Made by a program: the position numbers and the translations under genes. Shown here piece after piece: positions 24,586 through 33,497 of a stretch of 64,000 nucleotides of DNA (its first letter is position 1; each line of letters opens with the position of its first letter). Origin of the DNA: Caldimonas manganoxidans ATCC BAA-369 (GTDB lineage: Bacteria; Pseudomonadota; Gammaproteobacteria; Burkholderiales; Burkholderiaceae_C). The stretch covers positions 1 through 64,000 of the forward strand of contig NZ_KB905932.1 in NCBI RefSeq assembly GCF_000381125.1. Reading direction: 5' to 3'. A model generated the notes under the pieces. That model searched no databases. It was not told the DNA's origin and worked only from the letters and a program-made list of their open reading frames with translations.

Positions 24586-25484
24586 GCGCGGCGTTCTACA
24601 CTGCGGCCTTTGCGTCTGCCGGGGCCTCGCCCCCTTCTGCCATGGGCTGGCACGGCCACCTGACCCTGAACTACCGCCATGAGGCTCCCCGCACCGTCGT
24701 GCATGACCGGCACGACGGCCCCTTGCGGGTGCTGGCCAGCCTTCACCCGGAAGGCCCTGGCGTCTGTCATAACGTGCTCGTGCACCCGCCAGGCGGCATC
24801 GTCGGCGGCGACCGGCTGGACATCGCCGTCCATGTGGGGCCTCAGGCCCACGCACTGATCACCACGCCGGGTGCCACGCGCTTCTACCGCAGCGCGGGCG
24901 AGACCGCCGAGCAGCACCTGGTGGCGCGCGTGGCCGCGCAGGCGCGGCTGGAATGGCTGCCGCTGGAAACCATGGCCTACAACGGCACCCGAGCCATCAA
25001 TCATCTGCGTTTCGAGTTGGCGCCAGGGGCAGAGATGATGGGCTGGGACGTGCTCGCCTTGGGACTGCCAGCGTCCGAGCAGTCTTTCGTGCAGGGACGC
25101 TTCGAGCAGCAGATCGAGCTGCCCGGCCTGTGGCTGGAGCGCGGCATCTTGGATGCGGCGCACCCGCACACGAGGCAGCTGCTGGCCAGCCCCTTGGGTT
25201 GGGACGGGCAATGCGTGTTGGCCACGATGTGGTGGGCTGCCGGCCAGGCGCTGGACCGCCCCCGCCGGGAACGCTTGATCGATGCCGCACGCCACTGCGT
25301 CGAGGATTCGGCCTTGCTGCGCGATCACTCGGGCGTGACCTCACCCGATGAACGCCTGATCGTGCTGCGCGCCCTGGCCCCCCGCACCGAGCCCGCGCTG
25401 GCCTTGTTGAAGTCGACATGGTCGGCGTGGCGAGCCATCGGCTGGCAGCTGGAGGCGTGCCCGCCACGCGTTTGGAACACCTGA
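24582..25484 (+). CDS. ureD: Urease accessory protein UreD
   Basis: A 300-residue urease maturation factor that works with UreF and UreG to load nickel into apo-urease. Recognisable segments are HNVLVHPPGGIVGGDRLDI, TTPGATRFYRSAGETAEQ and LEWLPLETMAYNG. It starts at a GTG overlapping the deaminase stop (GTGA). The gene closes at 25484, and its stop lies back to back with the stop of the TRAP permease gene inside CCTGATCAGG. In most Burkholderiales ureD sits directly before ureA. Here it is about 18 kb away at the end of the Rieske/deaminase operon, and no other ureD is present in the window. Confidence 0.94.
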   Translation: MSAAFYTAAFASAGASPPSAMGWHGHLTLNYRHEAPRTVVHDRHDGPLRVLASLHPEGPGVCHNVLVHPPGGIVGGDRLDIAVHVGPQAHALITTPGATRFYRSAGETAEQHLVARVAAQARLEWLPLETMAYNGTRAINHLRFELAPGAEMMGWDVLALGLPASEQSFVQGRFEQQIELPGLWLERGILDAAHPHTRQLLASPLGWDGQCVLATMWWAAGQALDRPRRERLIDAARHCVEDSALLRDHSGVTSPDERLIVLRALAPRTEPALALLKSTWSAWRAIGWQLEACPPRVWNT

Positions 25485-28088
25485 TCAGGCCGCCGCTGCC
25501 TTCGGCGCGGCCGGCGGCGTCTGCCGCGCGCGACGCCGCTGCGACCATACGACCAAGCTCAGCAAGGCCAGGGCGGGAACGAACATCCATTCCTTGGGCG
25601 GACGATCCGTCGGCATCTCGATGCCCGTGATGCGCCAGCCTTGCTCCAGGCCGAGCTTTTCCGCCGTGCTGCCGAACTGCACCATGATGATTTGCAGCTC
25701 ATCGCCCATGGGCACGACGCGCAGACCGGCCTGGGCCAGACGCTCCCGCGCCGAACCGGGTTCGCCCAGCGGCAACAGCACGCCCTTGCGCACTTCCTTG
25801 CCTTCCAACGTCAGCCCTTCGACCCAAATGCGTTTGTTTGCGTTGCGCGGCGCGGTTTCGGCAAAACGCATCAGCTCGACCGCCGGCGCCTCCTCGTACG
25901 GCGGAAACACCATGTCCCACCAGAACCCCGGACGGAACAAGGTGAAGGTCACCAACAGCAGGGCCAGGGTCTCGTACCAGCGGTTACGCACGAGGAACCA
26001 GCCTTGCGTGGCAGCCGCAAAGACCAGCATGGCCACCGTGGCACTGACGATGGTCAGGATCAGATGCCACACGCTGGTGATGCCGATCAGCAGCAATTGG
26101 GTATTGAAGATGAACAGGAAAGGCAGGATGGCCGTCCGCATGCTGTACCAGAAGGCCGTCACCCCGGTCTTGATGGGGTCGGTGCGTGCCACCGCCGCCG
26201 CCGCAAACGAGGCCAGCCCCACCGGTGGCGTCACATCGGCCATCAAGCCGAAGTAGAAGACGAACAAGTGCACGGCAATCAGCGGCACGATCAACCCGCT
26301 TTGAGCCCCCAGCTCCACCACCACGGGCGCCATCAGCGTGGACACCACGATGTAATTGGCCGTGGTCGGCAAGCCCATGCCCAACACCAGGCTGATGACG
26401 GCCACCAGCACGAGCATGAGCATCAGGTTGCCCCCAGACAGGGCCTCGACCAACTCGGTCATGACCAAGCCCACCCCCGTGAGCGACACGGTACCGACGA
26501 TGAGGCCGGCAGCAGCCGTGGCCACACCGATGCCGATCATGTTGCGAGCACCGGTGGCCAAACCATCGACCAGGTCCGCCACCCCCTGACGCGCCGCGCC
26601 CAGCCAGTCCCCCCGGCCGCGGAAAGCCGCTTGGATGGGGCGCTGCGTCAGCAAAATGAAGATCATGAACATCGTGGCCCAAAATGCCGACAGGCCCGGG
26701 GACATCTGTTCGACCATCAAGCACCAGATCAGCACGACCACCGACAGCAAGTAGTGCAGACCCGATTTGAGCGTGGGCCCGGTCTCGGGCAGCTCGAACA
26801 CTGGCGCGTTGGGGTCGTCCAATTCCAATTCGGGCTGACGCGCGCCATACCACAGCAGGCCGATGTATGCAGCCAGCAGGCCCGCGCCGATGACCCAGAT
26901 CGCAGCATCCCCCAACGCTGCCTTGATCCAGCCGATGCCCCAGTACACCAGTCCGGACAAGATGATGAATCCGGCCACCGTCATGCCAAACGACAGCAAG
27001 CGTTGCATCGCCGTGCCGCCGCCGCGGCGGGGCAGCCCCGTCATGCCCCCCTTGAGCGCTTCGAGGTGAACGATGTAAAACAGGGCGATGTAAGAAATGA
27101 TGGCCGGCAAAAAGGCGTGCTTGATGACCTGCGTGTATGGGATGCCGACATACTCGACCATCAGAAAGGCCGCGGCACCCATCACCGGAGGCATGATCTG
27201 GCCATTGACCGAGCTGGAGACTTCCACGGCACCGGCCTGATCGGGCCGATAGCCCACCCGTTTCATCAAGGGAATGGTGAAGGTGCCCGTGGTGACCACG
27301 TTGGCGATCGAAGACCCCGAGATGATGCCGGTGGCCGCCGAGGACACCACGGCCGCCTTGGCCGGGCCGCCCCGCATGTGGCCGAGCAAGGCAAAGGCCG
27401 ATTTGATGAAGTAGTTGCCCGCGCCGGCTTTGTCCAGCAAGGAGCCAAAAAGCACGAACAAGAAGATGAAGCCGCTGGAGACTCCCAGCGCAATGCCAAA
27501 CACGCCCTCCGTGGTGAGCCAATAGTGCGAGGCTGCGCGGTTCAGTGAGGCCCCGCGGTGGGCGATCATGTCGGGCATGTACGGCCCGCCGAAGGTGTAG
27601 ACGAGGAAGATCACCGCGACGATCACCATCGGCAGCCCCAGCACGCGACGCGTCGCCTCCAGCAGCAAGACCACGCCGAGCACCGCGGCATACACGTCCA
27701 TCTCGGTGGGCTGGCCCGGCCGCTGCGCCAAGTCACGATAGAACAAGAACAGATACGCAGCACAAAAGGCGCCGACCACGGCAAACACCCAGTCCGTCAG
27801 CGGAACATGGTCTCGGGGCGAGCGCTTGAAAGCCGGGTAGGCCATGAAAGCCAAGAACACCGCAAACGCCAGGTGGATGGCGCGCGACTCGGTGTCGTTG
27901 AGCACGAACACGCCCAGCGAGAAAGGCAGCGGCGAGGCGATCCACAACTGGAACAGCGACCAGGCCACGGCCACCACGAGCAGCAGCTTTTGCATCCAGG
28001 GTCCGGGCTTGCGGCCGCCGGTGTCGGTATCGCTCACGAGCTGTTGGACGTCCACGCTCGCGGCTCGATCTTTCTTCTTTCCGAACAT
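25485..28088 (-). CDS. TRAP transporter fused permease (DctQ-DctM type, TAXI system)
   Basis: An 867-residue inner-membrane protein with about 18 hydrophobic segments. It has a small DctQ-like N-terminal unit and a large DctM-like unit with SSAATGIISGSSIANVVTTG and GMGLPTTANYIVVSTL, the family glycine-rich signatures. The last 200 residues form a C-terminal extension with ALALLSLVVWSQRRRARQ as a final helix. Fused permeases pair with TAXI binding proteins, and one is encoded 168 bp upstream. Transport is driven by an ion gradient. A terminator hairpin lies between the two genes. Confidence 0.93.
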   Translation of the reverse strand: MFGKKKDRAASVDVQQLVSDTDTGGRKPGPWMQKLLLVVAVAWSLFQLWIASPLPFSLGVFVLNDTESRAIHLAFAVFLAFMAYPAFKRSPRDHVPLTDWVFAVVGAFCAAYLFLFYRDLAQRPGQPTEMDVYAAVLGVVLLLEATRRVLGLPMVIVAVIFLVYTFGGPYMPDMIAHRGASLNRAASHYWLTTEGVFGIALGVSSGFIFLFVLFGSLLDKAGAGNYFIKSAFALLGHMRGGPAKAAVVSSAATGIISGSSIANVVTTGTFTIPLMKRVGYRPDQAGAVEVSSSVNGQIMPPVMGAAAFLMVEYVGIPYTQVIKHAFLPAIISYIALFYIVHLEALKGGMTGLPRRGGGTAMQRLLSFGMTVAGFIILSGLVYWGIGWIKAALGDAAIWVIGAGLLAAYIGLLWYGARQPELELDDPNAPVFELPETGPTLKSGLHYLLSVVVLIWCLMVEQMSPGLSAFWATMFMIFILLTQRPIQAAFRGRGDWLGAARQGVADLVDGLATGARNMIGIGVATAAAGLIVGTVSLTGVGLVMTELVEALSGGNLMLMLVLVAVISLVLGMGLPTTANYIVVSTLMAPVVVELGAQSGLIVPLIAVHLFVFYFGLMADVTPPVGLASFAAAAVARTDPIKTGVTAFWYSMRTAILPFLFIFNTQLLLIGITSVWHLILTIVSATVAMLVFAAATQGWFLVRNRWYETLALLLVTFTLFRPGFWWDMVFPPYEEAPAVELMRFAETAPRNANKRIWVEGLTLEGKEVRKGVLLPLGEPGSARERLAQAGLRVVPMGDELQIIMVQFGSTAEKLGLEQGWRITGIEMPTDRPPKEWMFVPALALLSLVVWSQRRRARQTPPAAPKAAAA

Positions 28089-28167
28089 GAGGCTTCCACC
28101 TTCTGAGTCAGGAGCGGTCTCGGAAACGGTCTGCGGGAGAGGGTGAGGCCCCGCAACACATCCATAG

Positions 28168-28193
28168 AAAAAGGGCCCCGGGTCACGGGGCCC
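28168..28193 (-). terminator. Intercistronic rho-independent terminator between TAXI binding protein and permease
   Basis: On the reverse strand GGGCCCCG (28193-28186), loop TGACC, CGGGGCCC (28180-28173), then TTTTT (28172-28168). It is a strong stem with a U tract placed after the binding protein gene and before the permease gene, suiting high binding-protein and low permease expression. Confidence 0.87.
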
Positions 28194-28256
28194 CTCTCAT
28201 TCAGGCCGACATTTTACGTCCTCAGCTTGACGAAGAAGCCGGACCTGGACGAGGGC

Positions 28257-29246
28257 TTACATCCAGCCCTTTTCCTTGTAGTACTTGACCGCACCGGGAT
28301 GCAGCGGCGCGGTCAAGCCGTCCTTGATCATGCGCTTGGGATCCAGATTCGCCAAGGCTGGGTGCAGCTTCTTGAACTCGTCGAAGTTCTCGAACACCGC
28401 CTTGACCAATTCGTAGACGGTGGACTCCGGCACCTTGGCCGAGGTCACGAAGGTCGCCAGCACGCCATACGTGGGCGTGGGATTGGGGTTGCCGGCATAC
28501 AGCCCGCCGGGAATCTCGACCTTGGCGTAGAAGGGATACTGCGCGACCAGCTTGTCGACGGCCGGACCGGTCAGCGGCACGAGCTTGGCCCCGCAGGTGG
28601 TGGTCGGGTCCTGGATGTTGGCCGACGGATGCCCCACCCCGTAGAAGAAGCCGTCGATCTTGTTGTCGCACAGCGCCGGGCCATGCTCATCGGCCTTCAA
28701 TTCAGCAGCCAAGGAGAAATCGCTGATCTTCCAGCCCAGGGCCCCCAGCAGCTCTTCCATCGACGCACGCGTGCCCGAGCCGGGGTTGCCGATGTTGAAG
28801 CGCTTGCCCTTCAGGTCCTCGAAGCGAGTGGCATTGATTTCCTTGCGAGCCACCACGGTGAAGGGCTCGGGATGCAACGAAAACACCGCACGCAAATCGG
28901 CAAAAGCGCCATCCTTCTCGAACACCTTGGTGCCCTTGACCGCGTGGTACTGCCAATCGGACTGCGCCACGCCGAAGTCGAGTTCGCCAGCGCGGATGGT
29001 GTTGATGTTCACCACCGAGCCACCGGTGGACTCCACCGAGCAACGGATACCATGCTTGGCGCGGTCCTTGTTGACCAGCCGGCAAATCGCGCCGCCGGCA
29101 GCGTAGTACACGCCGGTGACGCCGCCGGTGCCGATGGTCATGAACTTCGTTTGGGCCATGGCCGATCCGATCGGCAGCGACAGCGACACCAGGGCCGCGG
29201 CCGTCAGCAACCGGCGCAGGGGTTTGACTTGGAAGAGAGAATTCAC
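28257..29246 (-). CDS. TAXI-family TRAP transporter substrate-binding protein
   Basis: A 329-residue periplasmic protein. The signal peptide ends at GSAMAQ; the mature part opens [19 protein letters not shown] and contains [17 protein letters not shown], the classic TAXI fingerprints. Start is taken as the GTG at 29246 because AGGAGGT (29257-29251) sits 4 nt upstream and a clean signal peptide follows; the longer open frame runs into intergenic DNA. TAXI proteins bind glutamate-like or other carboxylates. Upstream are an aminotransferase and an RpiR regulator, so an amino compound is a plausible ligand. Confidence 0.92.
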   Translation of the reverse strand: MNSLFQVKPLRRLLTAAALVSLSLPIGSAMAQTKFMTIGTGGVTGVYYAAGGAICRLVNKDRAKHGIRCSVESTGGSVVNINTIRAGELDFGVAQSDWQYHAVKGTKVFEKDGAFADLRAVFSLHPEPFTVVARKEINATRFEDLKGKRFNIGNPGSGTRASMEELLGALGWKISDFSLAAELKADEHGPALCDNKIDGFFYGVGHPSANIQDPTTTCGAKLVPLTGPAVDKLVAQYPFYAKVEIPGGLYAGNPNPTPTYGVLATFVTSAKVPESTVYELVKAVFENFDEFKKLHPALANLDPKRMIKDGLTAPLHPGAVKYYKEKGWM

Positions 29247-29297
29247 TTCGACCTCCTGTGACACGTTGGGAGAACCTCGAAAGGGCGGCAGCTTACC

Positions 29298-29309
29298 GCA
29301 AGCGCTTGC
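29298..29309. promoter_or_regulatory. Perfect palindrome GCAAGCGCTTGC, LacI/PurR-type operator candidate
   Basis: A 12-bp perfect palindrome matching the GCAANCGNTTGC form bound by LacI/PurR-family regulators. It lies 52 bp upstream of the TAXI gene start, in the 177-bp gap after the aminotransferase gene. No LacI-family gene is in the window, so the binding protein would be encoded elsewhere. Confidence 0.5.
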
Positions 29310-29423
29310 ACCCGTGCGATACCGACCACGCGGTGGCGCAGTCCAAAGGGCAAGGCAGAATCCCGACAGTAGCACCAACGCGCTGCGGTGCCACCCCCGG
29401 AAACCCGAAAACCCTGGTGCGTC

Positions 29424-30770
29424 TCATGCATGGGTCGATGCGATGGCCGCATCGATGGCCAAGGCCAGACGATCGACGATGGCATCGAGTTCGCCATCGC
29501 TGACGATGAAAGGCGGCGCCAGCAGCACATGGTCTCCTTGCTGGCCATCGATCGTGCCGCCCATCGGGTACACCATCAGCCCACGCGCCATCGCTTCGCG
29601 CTTGATGCGGGCATGCAGCTTGAGCGCAGGATCGAACGCCGTCTTGTGATGGCGATCGCGCACCAACTCGACGCCGCGAAACAGCCCACGCCCACGCAAA
29701 TCGCCCACGTGAGGATGCTCGCCCAGGCGCGCCTGCAACCGCTGCGCCAGCCCCTCGCCTTGCCGCCGGCACGCCTCCAGCAAGCCGTCGCGGCGGATCA
29801 CTTGCTGCACGGCCAGGGCTGCGGCACAGGCCACCGCGTGGCCGATGTAGGTGTGGCCGTGCTGGAACAACCCGCTGCCCTGCGCAAAGGCTTCGACCAC
29901 ATGCCGCTGCACCAGCACCGCGCCGATGGGCTGGTATCCACCGCCCAAGCCTTTGGCAATGGTCATCAAATCGGGCACCACGCCTTCCTGCTCGCAGGCA
30001 TGCAGCGTGCCCGTACGCCCCATGCCACACATCACCTCATCGAGGATGAGCAAGATGCCGTGGCGATCACACAGCTGCCGCACCCCCTTCAGATAGCCCG
30101 GCACCGGTGTCAACGCCCCCGCAGTGGCGCCCACCACCGTCTCGGCCACGAAAGCGATCACGTTTTCGCCCCCCAAGCGGTCGATGGTCTGCGCCAGCTC
30201 CTTCACCAAGCGCTGGCCGTACTGCTCGGCCGTCTCGTCGGCTTGGCGGTCGCGGTACTCGTAGCAGGGCGACACATGGGTGACGTCCATCAGCAGCGGC
30301 GCAAACTGGGCGCGACGCCACTGATTGCCTCCCACGGCCAGCGCCCCCAGCGTGTTGCCGTGATAGCTCTGGCGACGGGCGATGAAGTGCCGTCGCTGCG
30401 GCTGCCCGATCTCGACAAAGTACTGCCGCGCCATTTTCAGCGCCGCCTCCACCGCCTCGGAGCCGCCCGACACGAAGTACACATGACTCATGCCGGCCGG
30501 CGCGTGGGCGATCAGATCGTCGGCCAGAGCCTCGGCCACTTCGGTGGTGAAGAAGCTGGTGTGGGCATAGGCGATGCGATCGATCTGGGCATGCATCGCG
30601 GCAATCACGTCCGGGTGGCCATGGCCTAGGCAAGACACCGCCGCGCCACCGGAGGCGTCGATGTATTGCCGGCCCTGACGATCGGTGATGTACACCCCGT
30701 GGGCCGCCACGGCCACAGGCAGCTCGGCATGCAAATGACGGTGGAAGACATGGGTGGTTTGCGGGTTCAT
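29424..30770 (-). CDS. Class III PLP-dependent aminotransferase (omega-aminotransferase type)
   Basis: A 448-residue enzyme. Fold-type I class III features are visible: YFVSGGSEAVEAALKMARQYF, RQSYHGNTLGALAVGGN, ILDEVMCGMGRTG and the PLP-lysine segment TIAKGLGGGYQPIGA. Such enzymes transfer the terminal amino group of omega-amino acids or polyamines to a keto acid. The gene starts at 30770 directly after the RpiR stop (TGAATG), so the two are co-transcribed. With the TAXI/TRAP importer downstream, it likely begins degradation of an imported amine or amino acid. Exact substrate unknown. Confidence 0.92.
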   Translation of the reverse strand: MNPQTTHVFHRHLHAELPVAVAAHGVYITDRQGRQYIDASGGAAVSCLGHGHPDVIAAMHAQIDRIAYAHTSFFTTEVAEALADDLIAHAPAGMSHVYFVSGGSEAVEAALKMARQYFVEIGQPQRRHFIARRQSYHGNTLGALAVGGNQWRRAQFAPLLMDVTHVSPCYEYRDRQADETAEQYGQRLVKELAQTIDRLGGENVIAFVAETVVGATAGALTPVPGYLKGVRQLCDRHGILLILDEVMCGMGRTGTLHACEQEGVVPDLMTIAKGLGGGYQPIGAVLVQRHVVEAFAQGSGLFQHGHTYIGHAVACAAALAVQQVIRRDGLLEACRRQGEGLAQRLQARLGEHPHVGDLRGRGLFRGVELVRDRHHKTAFDPALKLHARIKREAMARGLMVYPMGGTIDGQQGDHVLLAPPFIVSDGELDAIVDRLALAIDAAIASTHA

Positions 30771-31676
30771 TCAAGCATGCTCCGAACGGACGGCTGGGCG
30801 CAGCGGCCGCTCCCAATAGGCTTTGCGGGCCCGCAACAAGGCTTGGCGTCGGCCCAGATGCTGGACCACCGCAGCCCCTCCTTGCGCCGCCACCGCCGCC
30901 ACAAGGGCTTCGGCCAGCGCCTGGGCCCCGGTCATCGACGGAAAAAACGACGGGGAAGTCGCCGAAAACAACAAGACCTGCCGCGCGCCACGTGCAATCG
31001 GCGACAACGCGCTGTCGGTAAGCGCCAGCACCGGCACGCCAGTGTGTACGGCCTGCTGCACGGCTTCCACCGTCTCGCGGGTGTAAGGGGCCTGGCTCAC
31101 GGCCACGAGCAGGTCTCGCGGGCCCAGCAGATCGAGCTGCTCGACCACACTGCCCGATGGATCGGGCAGCAGCCGCCCCGTACCGCGCACCAGGGCGAAG
31201 GTGTAGTGCAAGTGGTAGGCAATCCCGAAGCTGGCTCGCAGACCCAAAAAGGCCACCTGTCGGCTTCGCAGCATCAAGCGGGCAGCGGCCTCGATCCGAC
31301 CGGCGGCATTGAGCCCGGTGCACGATCGCACATCGGCGGCCTGGGCCTCGTTCAAGTCGCTCACCAGCGAGGCTCGAGCTGCTGCGGCGCGCCGAGCACG
31401 GTCCAGGTAGCCGGCAGGATCCTCGGCCTGCCGCGCCAAGGCGCGTCGAAAAGGCTCGCGCAACGCCTCGAAGCTCGGCAACCCCAACTGACGGGCCAGC
31501 CGGGTCATGGTGGCCGGCGAGACGCCGGCTTGCCGTGCACTGGCACGCATCGACTGCAGCCCCAAAGCCGCGCCATGTCGCACGACCCAGCGCGCCGCGC
31601 GCTGCAGCTCAGGGCTGAGGCGGTCGAAATGCTGCTCGACCAAGGACTGGACGTCTTGGGGCTCCATGGGACGCAT
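30771..31676 (-). CDS. MurR/RpiR-family transcriptional regulator
   Basis: A 301-residue regulator with an N-terminal helix-turn-helix (about 20-90; ARQAGVSPATMTRLARQLGLPSF is the core) and a C-terminal SIS domain (about 125-265; VAFLGLRASFGIAYHL and LLVAVSQAPYTRETVEAV). SIS domains usually bind phosphosugars, but RpiR proteins also control amino-acid and purine catabolism. It is the first gene of the aminotransferase/TAXI/TRAP operon. A second in-frame ATG four codons later is an equally possible start. Two TTGTTTCA repeats lie in its promoter region. Confidence 0.92.
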   Translation of the reverse strand: MRPMEPQDVQSLVEQHFDRLSPELQRAARWVVRHGAALGLQSMRASARQAGVSPATMTRLARQLGLPSFEALREPFRRALARQAEDPAGYLDRARRAAAARASLVSDLNEAQAADVRSCTGLNAAGRIEAAARLMLRSRQVAFLGLRASFGIAYHLHYTFALVRGTGRLLPDPSGSVVEQLDLLGPRDLLVAVSQAPYTRETVEAVQQAVHTGVPVLALTDSALSPIARGARQVLLFSATSPSFFPSMTGAQALAEALVAAVAAQGGAAVVQHLGRRQALLRARKAYWERPLRPAVRSEHA

Positions 31677-31721
31677 GCCCTGCCGCTACCACACCGCCGC
31701 CACAGCCTGGCGACGTCACAC

Positions 31722-31757
31722 TTGTTTCATAGTATGACACATGGTTCATTTGTTTCA
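31722..31757. promoter_or_regulatory. Two TTGTTTCA direct repeats upstream of the RpiR operon
   Basis: TTGTTTCA at 31722-31729 and 31750-31757, 28 bp apart (close to three helical turns), in an AT-rich patch 46-81 bp before the rpiR start. Spacing and location fit an operator for the adjacent regulator; no experimental consensus is known to me. Confidence 0.45.
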
Positions 31758-31896
31758 AACGATGCGCCCGCATCGCGTCGGACGCTGACACCGAAGAGGG
31801 TCCTCCCGGGGCCCGACTCACGCTGCCCATGACCGCGCTCGTGATGTCTTTCGACGCCCCCCTTCACCCCCGAGGGGCTAGAACGATTGCGCCGCT

Positions 31897-32604
31897 CTAG
31901 ATGGACAAACGCCGCCGCACGCCGTCGGCCTCCATGTGGGCGCCGCGGCCTTGCATCACCACCTCGCCGCGTTCCATCACGAGGTACTGATCGGCCAATT
32001 CGGCGGCAAAGTCGTAATACTGCTCGACCAAGACGATGGCCATGGGCGGGTGGCCGTCCATGCCGAGGTCGGCCAACCGGCGGATCACCCGGCCAATGTC
32101 CTTGATGATGGACGGCTGGATGCCTTCGGTCGGTTCATCCAGGAGCAGCACCTTGGGCCCAGCCGCCAAGGCCCGCGCAATGGCCAGTTGTTGCTGTTGT
32201 CCGCCCGAGAGGTCGCCTCCGCGTCGATGCAGCATCTGCCCAAGCACGGGAAACAGCTCGAAGAGCTGAGGCGGGATGGGCGTGCGCGCGCTCTTGTACG
32301 CCAGCCCCATGCGCAGGTTCTCTTCGACCGTGAGGCGAGCGAAGATCTCCCGGCCCTGTGGGACGTACCCCATGCCCTTGCGCACCCGTTCATAGGGCGC
32401 ATCGCGCACGATGGGCTGCCCATCCAGCGTGATCGAACCGGTCTTGATAGGCACCACACCCATCAAGCTTTTGAGCAACGTGGTCTTGCCCACCCCGTTG
32501 CGACCCAAGATCACCGTGACTTCGCCCGCCTTGGCCTCGAAGCTGACGTTGCGCAGAATGTGCGAGCCGCCGTAGTACTGATGGATGCCTTCGACCTTGA
32601 GCAT
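31897..32604 (-). CDS. urtE: Urea ABC transporter ATP-binding subunit UrtE
   Basis: A 235-residue LivF-type ATPase. Walker A is GRNGVGKTTLL, signature LSGGQQQQLAIARAL, Walker B VLLLDEPTEGIQPSII, switch IVLVEQYYDF. The segment GMGYVPQGREIFARLTVEENL is characteristic of UrtE. It is the last gene of urtABCDE, 2 bp after urtD. After its stop there are 220 bp to the oppositely regulated rpiR operon, read in the same direction. Confidence 0.95.
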   Translation of the reverse strand: MLKVEGIHQYYGGSHILRNVSFEAKAGEVTVILGRNGVGKTTLLKSLMGVVPIKTGSITLDGQPIVRDAPYERVRKGMGYVPQGREIFARLTVEENLRMGLAYKSARTPIPPQLFELFPVLGQMLHRRGGDLSGGQQQQLAIARALAAGPKVLLLDEPTEGIQPSIIKDIGRVIRRLADLGMDGHPPMAIVLVEQYYDFAAELADQYLVMERGEVVMQGRGAHMEADGVRRRLSI

Positions 32605-32606
32605 GC

Positions 32607-33497
32607 TCAGCGACCTAGATAGACCTCGATGACCTTCTCGTTGGCCTGTACCTGAGCCAACGAACCTTCGGCCAGCACGCGACCTTCATGCAACACGGTC
32701 ACCTTCTTGGACGGATCGTCACGCGTGAGATCGTGGATGAACTTCATGTCGTGTTCGACCACCACCAGCGAGTGGCTGCCTTGGAGCGATAGAAACAGCT
32801 CGGCGGTGCGCTCGGTTTCCTCATCGGTCATGCCGGCCACGGGTTCGTCCAGCAGCAGCAGCTTGGGGTCTTGCATCAACAGCATGCCGATCTCCAACCA
32901 TTGCTTTTGCCCATGCGAGAGCAGACCCGCTGCTCGCTGGGCCACTTCGCGCAAGTGAATGAGTGACAAGACCTCGCCGATGCGATCGAGCTGCTCCCCA
33001 GACAGACGAGAGAACATCGACGCTCGCACGCTGCGGTCGGCGCGCAGGGAGAGCTCCAGGTTTTCGAACACGCTCAGCCGTTCATACACCGTGGGCTTTT
33101 GGAACTTGCGTCCGATGCCCATGGTGGCAATCTCGCTTTCACGCAAGCGCAACAGGTCGATGGTCGATCCAAAGAACGCACGACCGGCCTGCGGACGGGT
33201 CTTGCCGGTGATGACGTCCATCATCGTGGTCTTGCCGGCCCCATTGGGGCCGATGATGCAGCGCAACTCGCCGGCAGCGATGCTCAGCGACAGTGCATCG
33301 AGCGCACGGAAGCCATCGAAGCTGACGGTGATGTCCTCCAGGTACAGAATGACGCCATGCGCCAGATCCACCTCGCCGGCGCGCACGACGCGGCCGTAGC
33401 TGGCAGCGCGACCGCCCGAACCGTCGATGCGGTCACGCAAGCGCTGCCGGTGTTGCTCCAGGGCACGCGCCCCCGCTTCCATCAGATCGGGGGTCAT
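32607..33497 (-). CDS. urtD: Urea ABC transporter ATP-binding subunit UrtD
   Basis: A 296-residue LivG-type ATPase with Walker A GPNGAGKTTMMD, MGIGRKFQKPTVYERLSVFEN, a signature-like LLSHGQKQWLEIGMLL and Walker B LLLLDEPVAGMTDEE. The SHGQKQW variant of the ABC signature is normal for UrtD. A 50-residue N-terminal extension precedes the ATPase core. The ATG at 33497 is preceded by GGAGGC and overlaps the urtC stop by 4 bp, so translation is coupled. Confidence 0.95.
   Translation of the reverse strand: MTPDLMEAGARALEQHRQRLRDRIDGSGGRAASYGRVVRAGEVDLAHGVILYLEDITVSFDGFRALDALSLSIAAGELRCIIGPNGAGKTTMMDVITGKTRPQAGRAFFGSTIDLLRLRESEIATMGIGRKFQKPTVYERLSVFENLELSLRADRSVRASMFSRLSGEQLDRIGEVLSLIHLREVAQRAAGLLSHGQKQWLEIGMLLMQDPKLLLLDEPVAGMTDEETERTAELFLSLQGSHSLVVVEHDMKFIHDLTRDDPSKKVTVLHEGRVLAEGSLAQVQANEKVIEVYLGR

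Noticed and set aside
32607-33497. Altered ABC signature (SHGQKQW) in UrtD
   Set aside because: This variant is normal for UrtD proteins.
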